Assembly: GCF_012275375.1 (NCBI RefSeq)
Contig: NZ_JAAZQJ010000009.1
Location: 124,001 to 188,000, forward strand
Origin: Dyella sp. SG609
Lineage (GTDB): Bacteria > Pseudomonadota > Gammaproteobacteria > Xanthomonadales > Rhodanobacteraceae
DNA: 64,000 nt
Direction: 5' to 3'
Each line of letters starts with the position of its first letter. Within the stretch, counting starts at the first letter, position 1. This document shows, piece by piece, positions 25,529-34,837 of the stretch. The notes under the pieces are model-generated. The model ran no database searches. It was not told where the DNA came from and worked only from the letters and a program-made list of their open reading frames with translations. Made by a program: the position numbers and the translations under genes.

Positions 25529-27550
25529 ATGCCCCCGCTCCATCGCCGCGCCCTGAAATCCGCGGCCGCCCTGCTGCTCGCCGCCATCTACGCCAGCCCC
25601 GCCCTGGCGGCTCCGCACCGGGTGATCCTGTTCGTATGGGACGGCATGCGCCCCGACGCGGTGAGCGAGGAGGACACGCCTAACCTGCTGGCCCTGAGCA
25701 AGCGCGGCACCTGGTTCGAGGACAACCACTCGACCTACCCCACCTTCACCATGGCCAACGCCTCCACCTTCGCCACCGGCAGCTTCCCGGGCCCTCTGGG
25801 CTTCTACGGCAACCGCTTCTGGGCGTCGCGCGAGACGGGCCTGAAGAGCGAGCCGGTGGCGCGCACCACCACCGGTGAGGACGTCAGCTTCCGCAACCCG
25901 GTCTACACCGAGGACGACCTGGTGCTGCGCGCGCTGGACAAGGCCAGCAAGGGCGACCTGCTGGAACTGCCCACGCTGTTCGCCGCCGCGCAGAAGGCGG
26001 GGCTGAAGACCGCGGCCATCGGCAAGTCCGGCGCGGCCTTCCTGCAGAACTACCGCCTGCCCAACCAGGGCGACCCGGACAAGGTCGGCCTGCTGCTGGA
26101 CGAGCGCGTCGCGCTGCCGCTGTCCTTCGCCAAGGAGCTGCAGGCCGCGGGCTATCCGCTGCCCAAGACCGCGCCGAACATCTACGCCGAAGGCGAAGTG
26201 ACGCTGAGCGAAGAGAACGCCGACCCCACCGAGCGCGCCAAGGCCGCCAAGCTCAAGGACGGCGCCACCAGCGACGCCACCGCCGGCGGCGACACCCCGC
26301 CCACCGCGGCGAACGCGTGGATGATGAAGGTCTACCTGGACCAGGTGCTGCCCAGGCACAAGCCGGACCTGAGCGTGGTGTGGATGCGCAATCCCGACAC
26401 CACCCAGCACATCTACGGCGTGGGCGCGCCGGAATTCCATCTCGCGCTGCAGGCGCAGGACGCGCTGCTGGGCCAGCTGGAAGCGAAGCTGCGCGAGCTG
26501 GGCATGGCCGAAGACACCGACATCATCGTGGTCTCCGACCACGGCCACAGCAATATCGCCGGTGCGCGCGACCTGTTCCCGCTGCGCCAGATCAACGACG
26601 GCCGCGTGGCCGGCGTGGACAACGAATGGGGCTATTCAGTCTCCGGCGGCATCCGCATGGCGCACGAGCTGAGCACGCGCGGCGGCATTCCGTCCTTCGA
26701 CGGCCTGGGCTGCGTGTACTCGCCGGTGATGACCGGCATCCGCGCCGACGGCTCGCAGCTGCTGCCGACCCGCTACGACGACGACGGCCGCCTGTGCGGC
26801 AAGCCGATGCCCTACACCACGCCCAGCTACGTGGTGCCGGACAAGCTGCCCAAGGGCGCGCTGGTGCTGGCGCCCAACGGCGGCACCGAATATTTCTACC
26901 AGCCCGAACACAACGCCGAGGTAGTGAAGCGCGCGGTGCGTTTCCTGCAGTCGCGCGAGTACGTGGCGGCCGTATTCGTGGCCAGACGCTACGGCGACCT
27001 GCCGGGCACCCTGCCGGCGGAGAATGTGCATCTGGAGAACGCGGCGCGCGGTCCGGACATCATCGTCAGCTATGCCTGGGACGCCGATGCGGTGATCCAG
27101 GGTTTCCGCGGCACCGAGTACTCCACGGTCTATCCGGAATCGCCCAGCGAACGCGGCGAGCACGGCAGCTTCAGCCCGATCGACGTGCACAACACCTTGC
27201 TGGCCGCCGGCCCCAGCTTCCGCGGCGGCTTCCGCGACGCGCTGCCAAGCGGCAACGTCGACGTGGCCCCGACCATCGCCGCCCTGCTCGGCCTGAAGCT
27301 GCCCCAGGCGCAGGGCCGCGTGCTGAGCGAGGCGCTCGGCGGCGCGCTGGGCAAGGCGGCGGACAGCTATCGCGTGACGCCGACGGAACTGCGCCCGGCG
27401 CAGGCGTCGACCGGCCTGAGCATGCAGCGTGTGGACGGCAGTGCGTTGCCGGCTTCGAGCTACAACTTCAGCCTGCAGTTGAAGCAGCTCGAGAGTGCGG
27501 ATGGGAAACGCTGGACGTATTTCGATTACGCCAAGCCCGAGCGTCACTGA
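25529..27550 (+). CDS. Secreted alkaline-phosphatase-superfamily phosphodiesterase
   Basis: A 673-residue exported enzyme of the NPP/phosphodiesterase branch. The ATG at 25529 gives a signal peptide (ALKSAAALLLAAIYASPALA). Catalytic core motifs: ILFVWDGMRPD (metal Asp), the nucleophile region STYPTFTMANAST, VVSDHGHSNI and RGEHGSFSPIDVHN. It is larger than the phosphodiesterase at 1982-3310, with an insertion around residues 200-260 (Ala/Thr/Asp-rich) and a C-terminal extension. It stands alone between repeats. The substrate is unknown; nucleotides or phosphodiesters are the family norm. Confidence 0.85.
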   Translation: MPPLHRRALKSAAALLLAAIYASPALAAPHRVILFVWDGMRPDAVSEEDTPNLLALSKRGTWFEDNHSTYPTFTMANASTFATGSFPGPLGFYGNRFWASRETGLKSEPVARTTTGEDVSFRNPVYTEDDLVLRALDKASKGDLLELPTLFAAAQKAGLKTAAIGKSGAAFLQNYRLPNQGDPDKVGLLLDERVALPLSFAKELQAAGYPLPKTAPNIYAEGEVTLSEENADPTERAKAAKLKDGATSDATAGGDTPPTAANAWMMKVYLDQVLPRHKPDLSVVWMRNPDTTQHIYGVGAPEFHLALQAQDALLGQLEAKLRELGMAEDTDIIVVSDHGHSNIAGARDLFPLRQINDGRVAGVDNEWGYSVSGGIRMAHELSTRGGIPSFDGLGCVYSPVMTGIRADGSQLLPTRYDDDGRLCGKPMPYTTPSYVVPDKLPKGALVLAPNGGTEYFYQPEHNAEVVKRAVRFLQSREYVAAVFVARRYGDLPGTLPAENVHLENAARGPDIIVSYAWDADAVIQGFRGTEYSTVYPESPSERGEHGSFSPIDVHNTLLAAGPSFRGGFRDALPSGNVDVAPTIAALLGLKLPQAQGRVLSEALGGALGKAADSYRVTPTELRPAQASTGLSMQRVDGSALPASSYNFSLQLKQLESADGKRWTYFDYAKPERH

Positions 27551-27557
27551 CGCCCGG

Positions 27558-27651
27558 CGTAGGTTGGGGTGAGCCACAGGCGAACCCCAACATCGGCACG
27601 TTCAAACGCATCGCATCGTTGGGGTTCGCCTGCGGCTCACCCCAACCTACG
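27558..27651. repeat. Palindromic repeat, family 1, copy 5
   Basis: Well-conserved arms, placed in the 103-bp gap between two convergent genes (phosphodiesterase stop 27550, sulfatase stop 27654), where a bidirectional terminator would be expected. Confidence 0.9.
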
Positions 27652-27653
27652 CC

Positions 27654-29372
27654 TTACTCTTCGTACACGTGCAGGTGGTTGAAGGTCCACGCGTGGTACG
27701 ACTTGACCAGGTCCTGGTCGATGCAGTCGGTGTACAGGCCCTTGCAGCGCTCGCGCAGCACCGTGGCCGCGGAGAAGTACGGATCCATCGGCACGCCCGC
27801 CGCCTGCAGCACCATGTTCGGCAGGTGGGCGATGTCGAGCATCGGGTAGTTCGGCAGCGTCCGGCCCGGCACGTTGCTCTTGATCATGTAGTAGGACAGA
27901 TAGTCCTTGTACGGCTGCAGCGCCGGCGGCCAGCTGCGCTCCATCTGGCGGATCAGGCCGTTGAACGAGGGCTGGTGGTCGCCGAAATGCATCAGCACGG
28001 TGGGCTCGGGGCGATTGAGAAAGGCCTTCTCCAGCTGCGCCATCGCGACATCCGAGTTGTGCAGGTTGGAGAGATAGGTGTTGAAGTTCAGCGCCGGCTT
28101 CTCCGCCAGGCCTTTCAGCAGCGGACGGTTGAACGGCGCGGGCAGGGTGGACAACGGATCCATGTCGTGCGGCCCGTGCTGGGCCAGGGTCAGGATCATC
28201 ACGAACACCGGCTGGCCCGGCTTCTTCACCTTGTCGTAGACGCGCTTGGCGGCGTCGAACATCTGCGCGTCGGTTTCCTCCCACTCGTCCAGCCCCAGGT
28301 CCTTGGCGTCGTAGAACTGGTCGAAGCCATAGGCCGTGTACGCGTTGCGGCCGTTGAGGAAGGCGCCGTTGGTGGGGTAGATCGCCACGGTGAGGTAGCC
28401 CAGGCGCTGCAGCTGCTGCGGCAGCGAGTCGCGCACGTGCGGCGCCAGCACGTAGGGCGCGTACATGCCGCCGGGACCGAAGATGTCCTGCGGCATGCCG
28501 GTGAGCACGGCGAATTCGCTGACCCAGGTGCCGCCGCCGAAGGTGTGCACGCGCAAGGGGCCGTGGGCCAGCGTGTACTTGTCCGGCTTGAACATCTGCA
28601 CGCGGCACTGCGGCACGTTGCACACGGTGAAATTGGACGGGTCGAAGGTGCTTTCCTCCAGCACCTGCACGATGTCCGGATACGGCGGCTCCGCCGCGCC
28701 GTGGCCGCCGTGCGCGGTGGCGCTCCACTCCTGCTCGGCCAGGGTGTCGTCGGTCATCGGCGGCAGCGAGACGTTGGAGTCCTGCAGGTTGACGAAGAAG
28801 TTGGTGAGCTGGGCGTCGTCCGACAGCTTCTGCCACGCATTGCGCGCATGCACCTGGGCGAACGGGCCGTTCGGCAGCAGGCAGACCCAGAACGCCAGCG
28901 CGCAGGCCGCCGCGCCGCCGACGCGCACGGCCAGCGCCTTGGGCCGCGACAGGCCGTTCAACATGCGCCGGTCGCCGCGCCATACCAGCCACAGGCCCAG
29001 CGGCACCAGCACCGCCACGCCCAGGCTCAGTTCCCACAGGTGCGGGTAGTGGGCCAGGGTTTCGACCAGGCTGGAACGCAGGTAATAGACGAAGTCCGAC
29101 GGCATCAGCGGCGCGTCGAGGTATTGCTGCTTTATTTCCGAAATGAAATCCAGGCCCAGGAACAGCGCGCCGGTCACCACCAGCGCCATGGCCACGCGCG
29201 CGAACGCGAACAGCAGCACGCCGCAGGTGCACAGCATCAGCGCAAAGACGAAGCTCTGCTGCTGCAGCACGGGTTCCTGGCCGGCGGTGGCGCGCACGCA
29301 GCCGGCGAAGAACAAGGTGGCACACAGCCACGCCACGCTGTTCCGCGTGAAGCGAAACGACCATCTCTGCAT
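27654..29372 (-). CDS. LTA synthase/phosphoglycerol transferase-like sulfatase-fold protein
   Basis: A 572-residue membrane enzyme with about five N-terminal transmembrane segments (residues 10-180) and a periplasmic sulfatase-fold domain (about 235-530). The nucleophile motif is VLEESTFDPSNF, and late metal-site motifs are TLAQHGPHD and MHFGDHQPSF. This arrangement is shared by lipoteichoic acid synthases and by OpgB, which adds phosphoglycerol to periplasmic glucans. In a Gram-negative bacterium an OpgB-like role or modification of another envelope glycan is more likely than LTA synthesis. It is divergent from the nucleotidase at 29583 (210-bp gap). Confidence 0.82.
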   Translation of the reverse strand: MQRWSFRFTRNSVAWLCATLFFAGCVRATAGQEPVLQQQSFVFALMLCTCGVLLFAFARVAMALVVTGALFLGLDFISEIKQQYLDAPLMPSDFVYYLRSSLVETLAHYPHLWELSLGVAVLVPLGLWLVWRGDRRMLNGLSRPKALAVRVGGAAACALAFWVCLLPNGPFAQVHARNAWQKLSDDAQLTNFFVNLQDSNVSLPPMTDDTLAEQEWSATAHGGHGAAEPPYPDIVQVLEESTFDPSNFTVCNVPQCRVQMFKPDKYTLAHGPLRVHTFGGGTWVSEFAVLTGMPQDIFGPGGMYAPYVLAPHVRDSLPQQLQRLGYLTVAIYPTNGAFLNGRNAYTAYGFDQFYDAKDLGLDEWEETDAQMFDAAKRVYDKVKKPGQPVFVMILTLAQHGPHDMDPLSTLPAPFNRPLLKGLAEKPALNFNTYLSNLHNSDVAMAQLEKAFLNRPEPTVLMHFGDHQPSFNGLIRQMERSWPPALQPYKDYLSYYMIKSNVPGRTLPNYPMLDIAHLPNMVLQAAGVPMDPYFSAATVLRERCKGLYTDCIDQDLVKSYHAWTFNHLHVYEE

Positions 29373-29582
29373 GTTGCGTTGGCCCCCTGTTCCGGCCGGT
29401 CCGTCATCAGGGCGCCATCTTACGTTCTCATTTCTTTCACAGACAGAACCAGAGGTAACAGGCAGCCCGCGCCGCGCAAGGGTTCAGCCGGCGTTGCCCG
29501 GTGCCCATGCGGGGCCGAGGCATCGCCCGCCATGCCGATCTGCTAGCTTGCGCGGCTTGCTTTGGTCCGTAGGGAATCCACC

Positions 29583-31568
29583 ATGCCGCTCCGCCAGCTC
29601 CCCCTCGCCGCCCTGACCGCCGTGCTGCTCGCCGGCTGCGCCGCCCAGGGCGCCCGCACCGACCGCGTGCCGGACGGCAGCCACGCCCAGGTGGCGATCC
29701 TGGAGACCACCGACATCCACTCCAACGTGCTGAGCTACGACTATTACAAGCTCAAGCCGGATGCCACGGTGGGCTACGAGCGCACCGCCACCTTGATCCG
29801 CCAGGCCCGCCAGCAGTATCCGAACAGCTTTCTGTTCGACAGCGGCGACACCATCCAGGGCAGCGTGCTGGCCGACTACGAAGCCCAGGTGAAGCCGGTC
29901 GGCTGCAAGCAGGAGCTGTCGATCTACGCCGCCATGGACGCCATCGGCTACGACGGCGGCACCGCCGGCAACCACGAGTTCAACTACGGCCTGCCGTTCC
30001 TGTCGCAGGCCACCGGCACGCCGATGAACGTCGACGGCGGCCGCAGCGACCGCTGCGCCGGCCCGCATTTCCCGCTGGTGCTGGCCAATGTGTTCAGCGC
30101 GCGCGACGGCGCGCCGATCTTCAAGCCGTGGACGGTGGTGGAGAAGACCATCCAGGTCGACACGCCCGGCGGCGGCAAGCGCGCCGTGCCGCTGCGCGTG
30201 GGCATCATCGGCTTCACCCCGCCGCCGATCCTGGAATGGGACAAGCAGAACCTGGAAGGCAAGGTCACCGTGACGGGCGTGGTGGAAGCGGCGAAGAAAT
30301 ACCTGCCGGAACTGCAGGCCCAGCATCCGGACCTGATCGTGGCGGTGCTGCACGGCGGCCTCAACACGGCCACCTATACCTCCGACATGGAAAACGGCGG
30401 CTGGTACCTGGCCGCCGTGCCCGGCATCGACGTGCTGCTGCTGGGCCATTCGCACACCGAATTCCCCGGCCCGCACTACCAGGACATGCAGGACGTGGAC
30501 GCCCGGCGCGGCTTCGTGCGCGGCGTGCCGGCGGTGATGGGCGGCTTCTTCGGCAAGGACCTGGGCGTGGTCGAGCTGGCGCTGGCGCGCCGCGACGGCC
30601 GCTGGACGGTCGACAAGGAGCACACCCACAGCGAAGTGCGCCCGATCTGCCCGAAGAAGAACGAATGCGTGGCGGCCGACCCCGCCATCGCCCCGCTGGT
30701 GGCCCAGGCGCATGCGGCGGCCGTGGCGCACGTGAGCACGCCGATCGGCGAGACGCGCCTGCGGCTGAGCAGCTATTTCGCCGACGTGGGCAATATGACG
30801 GCGCTTTCGGTGGTCAACGCCGCCGAGCGCGACTACGTGCAGGCCGAGCTGCCCAAGACCCATCCGGAACTGGCCAAGGTGCCGGTGGTGGCCTCGGCCG
30901 CCGCCTTCCGCACCGGCTTCGGCGGCCCGGACGACTACACCGACGTGCCGGCCGGCCCCTTGAGCCTGCGCAGCGCCGCGGACCTGTATTTCTATCCGAA
31001 CACCCTGGCCGCGGTGAAAACCGACGGCGCGGGCCTGAAGGCGTGGCTGGAGAAGTCGGCCGAGCGCTTCCGCCAGATCGACCCGTCCGCCACCGCCGAA
31101 CAGCCGCTGCTCAACGACCGCATGCCCGGCTACAACTTCGACCAGCTGCAAGGCGACATCAGCTATGTGATCGACGTGACCAAGCCGGCCGGCGCACGCA
31201 TCGTCGACTTGCGCTGGAAGGGCAAGAAGGTGGATCCGCAGCAGCCCTTCGTCATCGTGACCAACAACTACCGCGCCAGCGGCGGCGGCAATTTCCCGGG
31301 CCTGGACGGCAAGAACATCGTGCTGGCGGCGCCGGACGGCACGCGCGAGATCCTGGCCAAGTGGCTGGAGCGCCAGCGCACGCTGGATGCGAAGGCCTTG
31401 CCGAAGCGGTCCTGGCGCTTCGCGCCGGTGAAGACGCGCGGCCCGGTGGTGTTCAAGGGCGCGGCCGGTAAGGAAGCGGAGGCGCGCGAGGCCGGGGTGA
31501 AGAACCTGCGGCAGGTGAAGGACAACGGGGACGGGACGGCGGTGTACGCGATCGACCTGTCCAAATAA
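29583..31568 (+). CDS. cpdB: 2',3'-cyclic-nucleotide 2'-phosphodiesterase/3'-nucleotidase
   Basis: A 661-residue bifunctional nucleotidase of the CpdB type. The ATG at 29583 gives a lipoprotein signal peptide (LTAVLLAGC, lipidated Cys near residue 19), whereas the classic enterobacterial enzyme is soluble in the periplasm. The metallophosphatase domain has LETTDIHSNVLSYDYYK, DSGDTIQGS, GNHEFNYGL and LLLGHSHTEFPG; the C-terminal 5'-nucleotidase domain has NNYRASGGGNFPG. It degrades cyclic and 3'-nucleotides to nucleosides and phosphate, fitting the other phosphoesterases of the window. Confidence 0.92.
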   Translation: MPLRQLPLAALTAVLLAGCAAQGARTDRVPDGSHAQVAILETTDIHSNVLSYDYYKLKPDATVGYERTATLIRQARQQYPNSFLFDSGDTIQGSVLADYEAQVKPVGCKQELSIYAAMDAIGYDGGTAGNHEFNYGLPFLSQATGTPMNVDGGRSDRCAGPHFPLVLANVFSARDGAPIFKPWTVVEKTIQVDTPGGGKRAVPLRVGIIGFTPPPILEWDKQNLEGKVTVTGVVEAAKKYLPELQAQHPDLIVAVLHGGLNTATYTSDMENGGWYLAAVPGIDVLLLGHSHTEFPGPHYQDMQDVDARRGFVRGVPAVMGGFFGKDLGVVELALARRDGRWTVDKEHTHSEVRPICPKKNECVAADPAIAPLVAQAHAAAVAHVSTPIGETRLRLSSYFADVGNMTALSVVNAAERDYVQAELPKTHPELAKVPVVASAAAFRTGFGGPDDYTDVPAGPLSLRSAADLYFYPNTLAAVKTDGAGLKAWLEKSAERFRQIDPSATAEQPLLNDRMPGYNFDQLQGDISYVIDVTKPAGARIVDLRWKGKKVDPQQPFVIVTNNYRASGGGNFPGLDGKNIVLAAPDGTREILAKWLERQRTLDAKALPKRSWRFAPVKTRGPVVFKGAAGKEAEAREAGVKNLRQVKDNGDGTAVYAIDLSK

Positions 31569-31579
31569 ACCGCCACCTG

Positions 31580-31780
31580 CCCCCTCTCCCCGCCGGGGAG
31601 AGGGCTGGGGTGAGGGGGACCTACGGAGCGGTGAAGCAGCAACGCAAAAGCAGGCGTCACTTCGTCGATACCTCGTGGCAAGCACCCGCCCCTCATCCGG
31701 CTGCCGCCACCTTCCTCGCTCCTCGATGCAGAGCACATCCATGTGCTCTCCCCGCGTGCTCCCCGGCGGGGAGAAGGGTT
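31580..31780. repeat. Family-2 repeat after cpdB, with an extra 20-bp palindrome
   Basis: Starts 12 bp after cpdB with a perfect 10-bp stem (CCCTCTCCCC 31582-31591, GGGGAGAGGG 31595-31604). It ends with the CATCCGGCTGCCGCCACC...GGCGGGGAGAAGGG segment shared with 25312-25449. Relative to that copy it contains an additional perfect 9-bp-arm palindrome, AGAGCACAT-cc-ATGTGCTCT (31730-31749). Confidence 0.8.
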
Positions 31781-31793
31781 TCACCAGGCAGCA

Positions 31794-32321
31794 CTACATC
31801 CCCAAAAACGACTTGCCCTGCTTCAGCACCGTGTCGCACACCTTGGTGGTGATCTGCGACTTCAGGTCGCTGGAACCGCCGCCCACGCTGGACAGGTCCA
31901 GGCTCTTGCCATTGCTGCCCTGCAGGATGCCCTTGGCGCCGCTGAGATAGCTCGGATCGCGGCTGGGATCGCCGCCCGCCGGCTGGCTGGAGTTCTTCTT
32001 TTTCTTGCCCATCAGCCCGCCCAGCACGTCGCCGCCCGAGGCCGCCTCGCCGCTGGTGGAGGCGCCGCCGCCGGCACCGAGCTTGCCCATCAGCTGGTCC
32101 TTGATGCCCGAGGCGCCGGAATCGCCGCCGAGGTAGTTGTTCTTCACGCAGTACTGCAGCAGGCCGGCGACGTTGCCCATGCTGCCGGAGCTCATCGAGC
32201 TGCCGCCTCCGCCCAGCAGTCCGCCGAGCTTGCCTAGGTCCTGCGCGCTGCCGGTGCCGCAGGCCAAGGCCAGGCAACACGCCAGGCCGCTGGCGGCGAA
32301 GCCGCGGGTGCGCTTGTTCAT
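31794..32321 (-). CDS. DUF2501 family exported protein
   Basis: A 175-residue small secreted protein. Signal peptide of about 26 residues (LACCLALACGTGSA), then a Gly/Ser-rich region (LGKLGGLLGGGGSSM), the conserved GNVAGLLQYCVKNNYLG, and a C-terminal LKSQITTKVCDTVLKQGKSFLGM. These conserved Cys-containing stretches are typical of DUF2501 (YjjA) proteins, whose function is not known. It is divergent from the threonine leader, sharing the 97-bp region 32322-32418, which has a GTTGA/TCAAC inverted repeat at about 32339-32358. Confidence 0.85.
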   Translation of the reverse strand: MNKRTRGFAASGLACCLALACGTGSAQDLGKLGGLLGGGGSSMSSGSMGNVAGLLQYCVKNNYLGGDSGASGIKDQLMGKLGAGGGASTSGEAASGGDVLGGLMGKKKKNSSQPAGGDPSRDPSYLSGAKGILQGSNGKSLDLSSVGGGSSDLKSQITTKVCDTVLKQGKSFLGM

Positions 32322-32418
32322 GGGGATCGCTCCTTGTTGTTGAGTCCGCGGGATTCAACACCGCGCCTCGTTACGCGGGTGTCACTGCGGCCTGCTCCTA
32401 AAGTTTCAGTTGCACCTG

Positions 32419-32448
32419 TTGACTGCGGTGCAGCATGGCCCGTATGGT
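32419..32448 (+). promoter_or_regulatory. thr operon promoter
   Basis: TTGACT (32419-32424) and TATGGT (32443-32448) are separated by 18 nt. The usual start site would be 32455-32456, that is, at the ATG of the leader peptide itself. The ilv promoter at 36577-36606 has the same geometry. Confidence 0.65.
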
Positions 32449-32455
32449 CGGTCGC

Positions 32456-32605
32456 ATGTCGCCGATTGCTTCCTCCATCCGCATGCTTTCCAACCCGGTC
32501 CTCACCGGGCGCATGCCGCTGGCCGGCGCCATCGCTTCCTCCGCCACGATTATTACCACCGGTACCGGTACCACCGGCCACGGGTGGGTGTCCGCGCGCG
32601 AGTAG
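32456..32605 (+). CDS. thrL: Threonine-operon attenuator leader peptide
   Basis: A 49-residue frame that ends TIITTGTGTTGHGWVSARE. Seven Thr and two Ile codons fall within residues 31-40, the two amino acids made from threonine, exactly as in enterobacterial thrL. It is followed by competing RNA hairpins and then homoserine dehydrogenase, thrB and thrC. The start is uncertain: the ATG at 32456 coincides with the predicted transcription start, in-frame ATGs occur inside the peptide (32483, 32513), and none has a clear Shine-Dalgarno. Only the C-terminal part matters for attenuation, through ribosome stalling when charged tRNA-Thr or tRNA-Ile is scarce. Confidence 0.75.
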   Translation: MSPIASSIRMLSNPVLTGRMPLAGAIASSATIITTGTGTTGHGWVSARE

Positions 32606-32648
32606 CTTCATCACACGCAACGGCCCCGCCCCTCGAAGAGGCGGGCCG
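32582..32648 (+). promoter_or_regulatory. thr attenuator: alternative hairpins
   Basis: Two exclusive pairings can be drawn. GGGTGGG (32582-32588, just after the Thr codons) pairs with CCCGCCC (32625-32631). Alternatively CCCGCC (32625-32630) pairs with GGCGGG (32640-32645) as the downstream hairpin. The downstream hairpin has no U-tract, so it is not a standard intrinsic terminator; Rho or translational control are alternatives. A CTCC (32681-32684) that can pair with the GGAG of the ribosome-binding site (32693-32696) would fit translational control. Confidence 0.5.
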
Positions 32649-32702
32649 GGCCACTCCGAACCGCCAAGCGAGAGACGGGGCTCCCAACCCAAGGAGACCT
32701 CC

Positions 32703-33851
32703 GTGAACGCCCTCGCCCCACAACTGGAACATCCCAAACACCCCGTGCTTGCCCGGGCGCTGCCGACGACCACTCCACGCCGCCGCATGCTGGCCGTGGG
32801 TCTGATCGGCCCCGGTCGTGTCGGCAGCGCCCTGCTCACTCAATTGCGTGCGGCGCAGACGCGCCTTTCCGAAGCCGGCCTGGAACTGAAGCTGTGCGGC
32901 GTGGCCGCCAGCAAGCGCATGTGGCTGGACTGCGACGACCCCGACCTCAACCGCCGCTGCGACCGCGCCCAGACCTGGCGCCCCGCCGACCTGCGCCAGT
33001 TCGCGCGCCACGTGCTCGGCGAAGGCGGCCGCCACGCCATGCTGATCGACTGCAGCGCCAACGATGAAGTGGCCGCGCACTACGCCGGCTGGCTCGCCGA
33101 AGGCGTGCACGTGGTCACCCCCAACAAGCTCGCCGGCAGCGGCCCGCTGGAGCGCTGGCAGGCGATCCGCGCGGCCAGCCATGCCGGCGCGCGCTTCCGC
33201 TACGAAGCCACCGTCTGCGCCGGCCTGCCGGTGGTGCAGACGCTGCGCGACCTGCTCGACACCGGCGATGAGCTGCTCGCCGTCGACGGCATGTTCTCCG
33301 GCACGCTGGCCTGGCTGTGCAACCGCCACGACGGCGGCCGCCCGTTCTCCGCGCTGGTGCGCGAGGCGCATGCGCTGGGCTATACCGAACCCGATCCGCG
33401 CGACGACCTGTCCGGCCTGGACGTGGCGCGCAAGCTGGTGATCCTGGCCCGCGAAGCCGGCTGGGCGCTGTCGCTGGACGAGGTGAACGTGCAGAGCCTG
33501 GTGCCGGCGGAACTGGCCGCGCTGGACCCCGAAGCCTTCATGGCGCGCCTGCACGAACTGGACGCGCCCATGGCCGCGCAGCTGGCCATCGCCCGCGCCG
33601 AGGGCGGCGTGCTGCGCCACGTCGCCAGCCTGGACCGCGACGGCCGCGCCAGCGTGAAGCTGGCCGTGCTGCCCGCGTCCCACCCTTTCGCGCACACGCG
33701 CCTGACCGACAACGTGGTGCAATTCACCACGCGCCGTTACCACGATAATCCGCTGCTGGTGCAGGGACCGGGCGCCGGGCCGGAAGTGACGGCCGCGGGC
33801 GTGTTCGGCGACCTGCTGCGCATCGCCGAGTCGCTGGAGGCGCGCGCATGA
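32703..33851 (+). CDS. Homoserine dehydrogenase, ThrA C-terminal type without aspartokinase
   Basis: A 382-residue NAD(P)-dependent enzyme reducing aspartate semialdehyde to homoserine. The GTG at 32703 has AAGGAG 6 nt upstream. After about 30 residues comes the Rossmann motif [17 protein letters not shown], then [45 protein letters not shown] and the active-site region [12 protein letters not shown]...[25 protein letters not shown]. These stretches match the C-terminal half of bifunctional ThrA/MetL rather than the shorter Hom proteins with an ACT domain. No aspartokinase domain is present in this frame or anywhere in the window. It is the first gene of the thr operon; its stop overlaps the thrB start. 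Confidence 0.92.
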   Translation: MNALAPQLEHPKHPVLARALPTTTPRRRMLAVGLIGPGRVGSALLTQLRAAQTRLSEAGLELKLCGVAASKRMWLDCDDPDLNRRCDRAQTWRPADLRQFARHVLGEGGRHAMLIDCSANDEVAAHYAGWLAEGVHVVTPNKLAGSGPLERWQAIRAASHAGARFRYEATVCAGLPVVQTLRDLLDTGDELLAVDGMFSGTLAWLCNRHDGGRPFSALVREAHALGYTEPDPRDDLSGLDVARKLVILAREAGWALSLDEVNVQSLVPAELAALDPEAFMARLHELDAPMAAQLAIARAEGGVLRHVASLDRDGRASVKLAVLPASHPFAHTRLTDNVVQFTTRRYHDNPLLVQGPGAGPEVTAAGVFGDLLRIAESLEARA

Positions 33852-34837
33852 ACGCCCAACTTGCCCGATCACCGGAACCGATGGCCCGCTCTCCCCAACG
33901 CGCTCTTTCCGCCCAGGCCCTGGCGCCGGCCAGCGTCGGCAACGTCGGCGTCGGCTTCGACGTGCTCGGCCACAGCCTCGCCGGCGCCGGCGACCGCGCC
34001 ACGGTGCGCCGCATCGAAGAACCGGTGGTGCGCATCGCCGCCATCGAAGGCGTGGTGGTCGACCTGCCGCTGGACGCCGCGCAGAACACCGCCGGCATGG
34101 CGCTGATGGCGCTGCGCAAGGCGCTGGGGCTGCGCCACGGCTTCGAGCTGGTGCTGCACAAGGGCATCGCGCTGGGTTCGGGCATGGGCGGCTCGGCCTC
34201 GTCCTGCGTGGCCGCGCTGGTGGCCGCCAACGCGCTGCTGGAACGCCCGCTGCCGATGGAAGCGCTGTACGGCTTCGCGCTGGAAGGCGAGGCCGTGGCC
34301 AGCGGCGGCCGCCACGGCGACAACGTCGGCCCCATGCTGCTCGGCGGCCTGGTGCTGGCCACGCGCGACCGCCTGGTGCGCGTGCCGGTGCCGGAGGCCT
34401 GGCATTGCGCCCTGGTCCATCCGCACATGGTGCTGGAGACGCGCAAGGCGCGCGCCGCGCTGGCCGGCGCCTACCAGCTGGGCGAATTCGTCGCGCAGAG
34501 CGCCAATCTCTCGCTCACCCTGGCCGGCTGCTGGCAGGGCGATGCGGCGCTGGTGCGCGAAGGCTTGAACGACGTGCTGGTGGAACCGCGCCGCGCACCG
34601 CTGATCCCGGGCTTTGCGCGGGTGAAGCAGGCGGCGATGGATCACCGCGCCATGGGCGCCAGCATTTCCGGCGCCGGTCCCAGCGTGTTCGGCTGGTTCG
34701 AACGCCGCGAAGAAGCCCAGGCCGCGGCGGCCGCGATGGCCGCGGCCTTCGCCGAAGCGGGCCTGGACAGCGACACCCTGGTCTCGCCCGTCGCCGGGCC
34801 GGCCGCCGCATTGATCGACGTGGAGCGCAAGGCATGA
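33848..34837 (+). CDS. thrB: Homoserine kinase
   Basis: A 329-residue GHMP-family kinase that phosphorylates homoserine. The motif 1 region [19 protein letters not shown] (about residues 26-44), the ATP-binding loop [20 protein letters not shown] and the late [12 protein letters not shown] motif are all intact. ATGA overlaps tie it to the dehydrogenase before it and the synthase after it, so the three genes are translated as a coupled unit. The 25 residues before the first motif are poorly conserved-looking, and a later start (Met12) is possible. Confidence 0.95.
   Translation: MNAQLARSPEPMARSPQRALSAQALAPASVGNVGVGFDVLGHSLAGAGDRATVRRIEEPVVRIAAIEGVVVDLPLDAAQNTAGMALMALRKALGLRHGFELVLHKGIALGSGMGGSASSCVAALVAANALLERPLPMEALYGFALEGEAVASGGRHGDNVGPMLLGGLVLATRDRLVRVPVPEAWHCALVHPHMVLETRKARAALAGAYQLGEFVAQSANLSLTLAGCWQGDAALVREGLNDVLVEPRRAPLIPGFARVKQAAMDHRAMGASISGAGPSVFGWFERREEAQAAAAAMAAAFAEAGLDSDTLVSPVAGPAAALIDVERKA

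Noticed and set aside
32622-32648. thr hairpin as an ordinary intrinsic terminator
   Set aside because: It has a GC-rich stem but no following T-run (GGGCCACTCCG follows), so I record it only as an attenuator hairpin.
32334-32702. N-terminal extension of homoserine dehydrogenase, possibly an aspartokinase remnant
   Set aside because: The frame is open, but its translation is Pro/Arg/Ser-rich with no kinase motifs, and it overlaps the leader peptide in another frame. The GTG at 32703 has a good ribosome-binding site.
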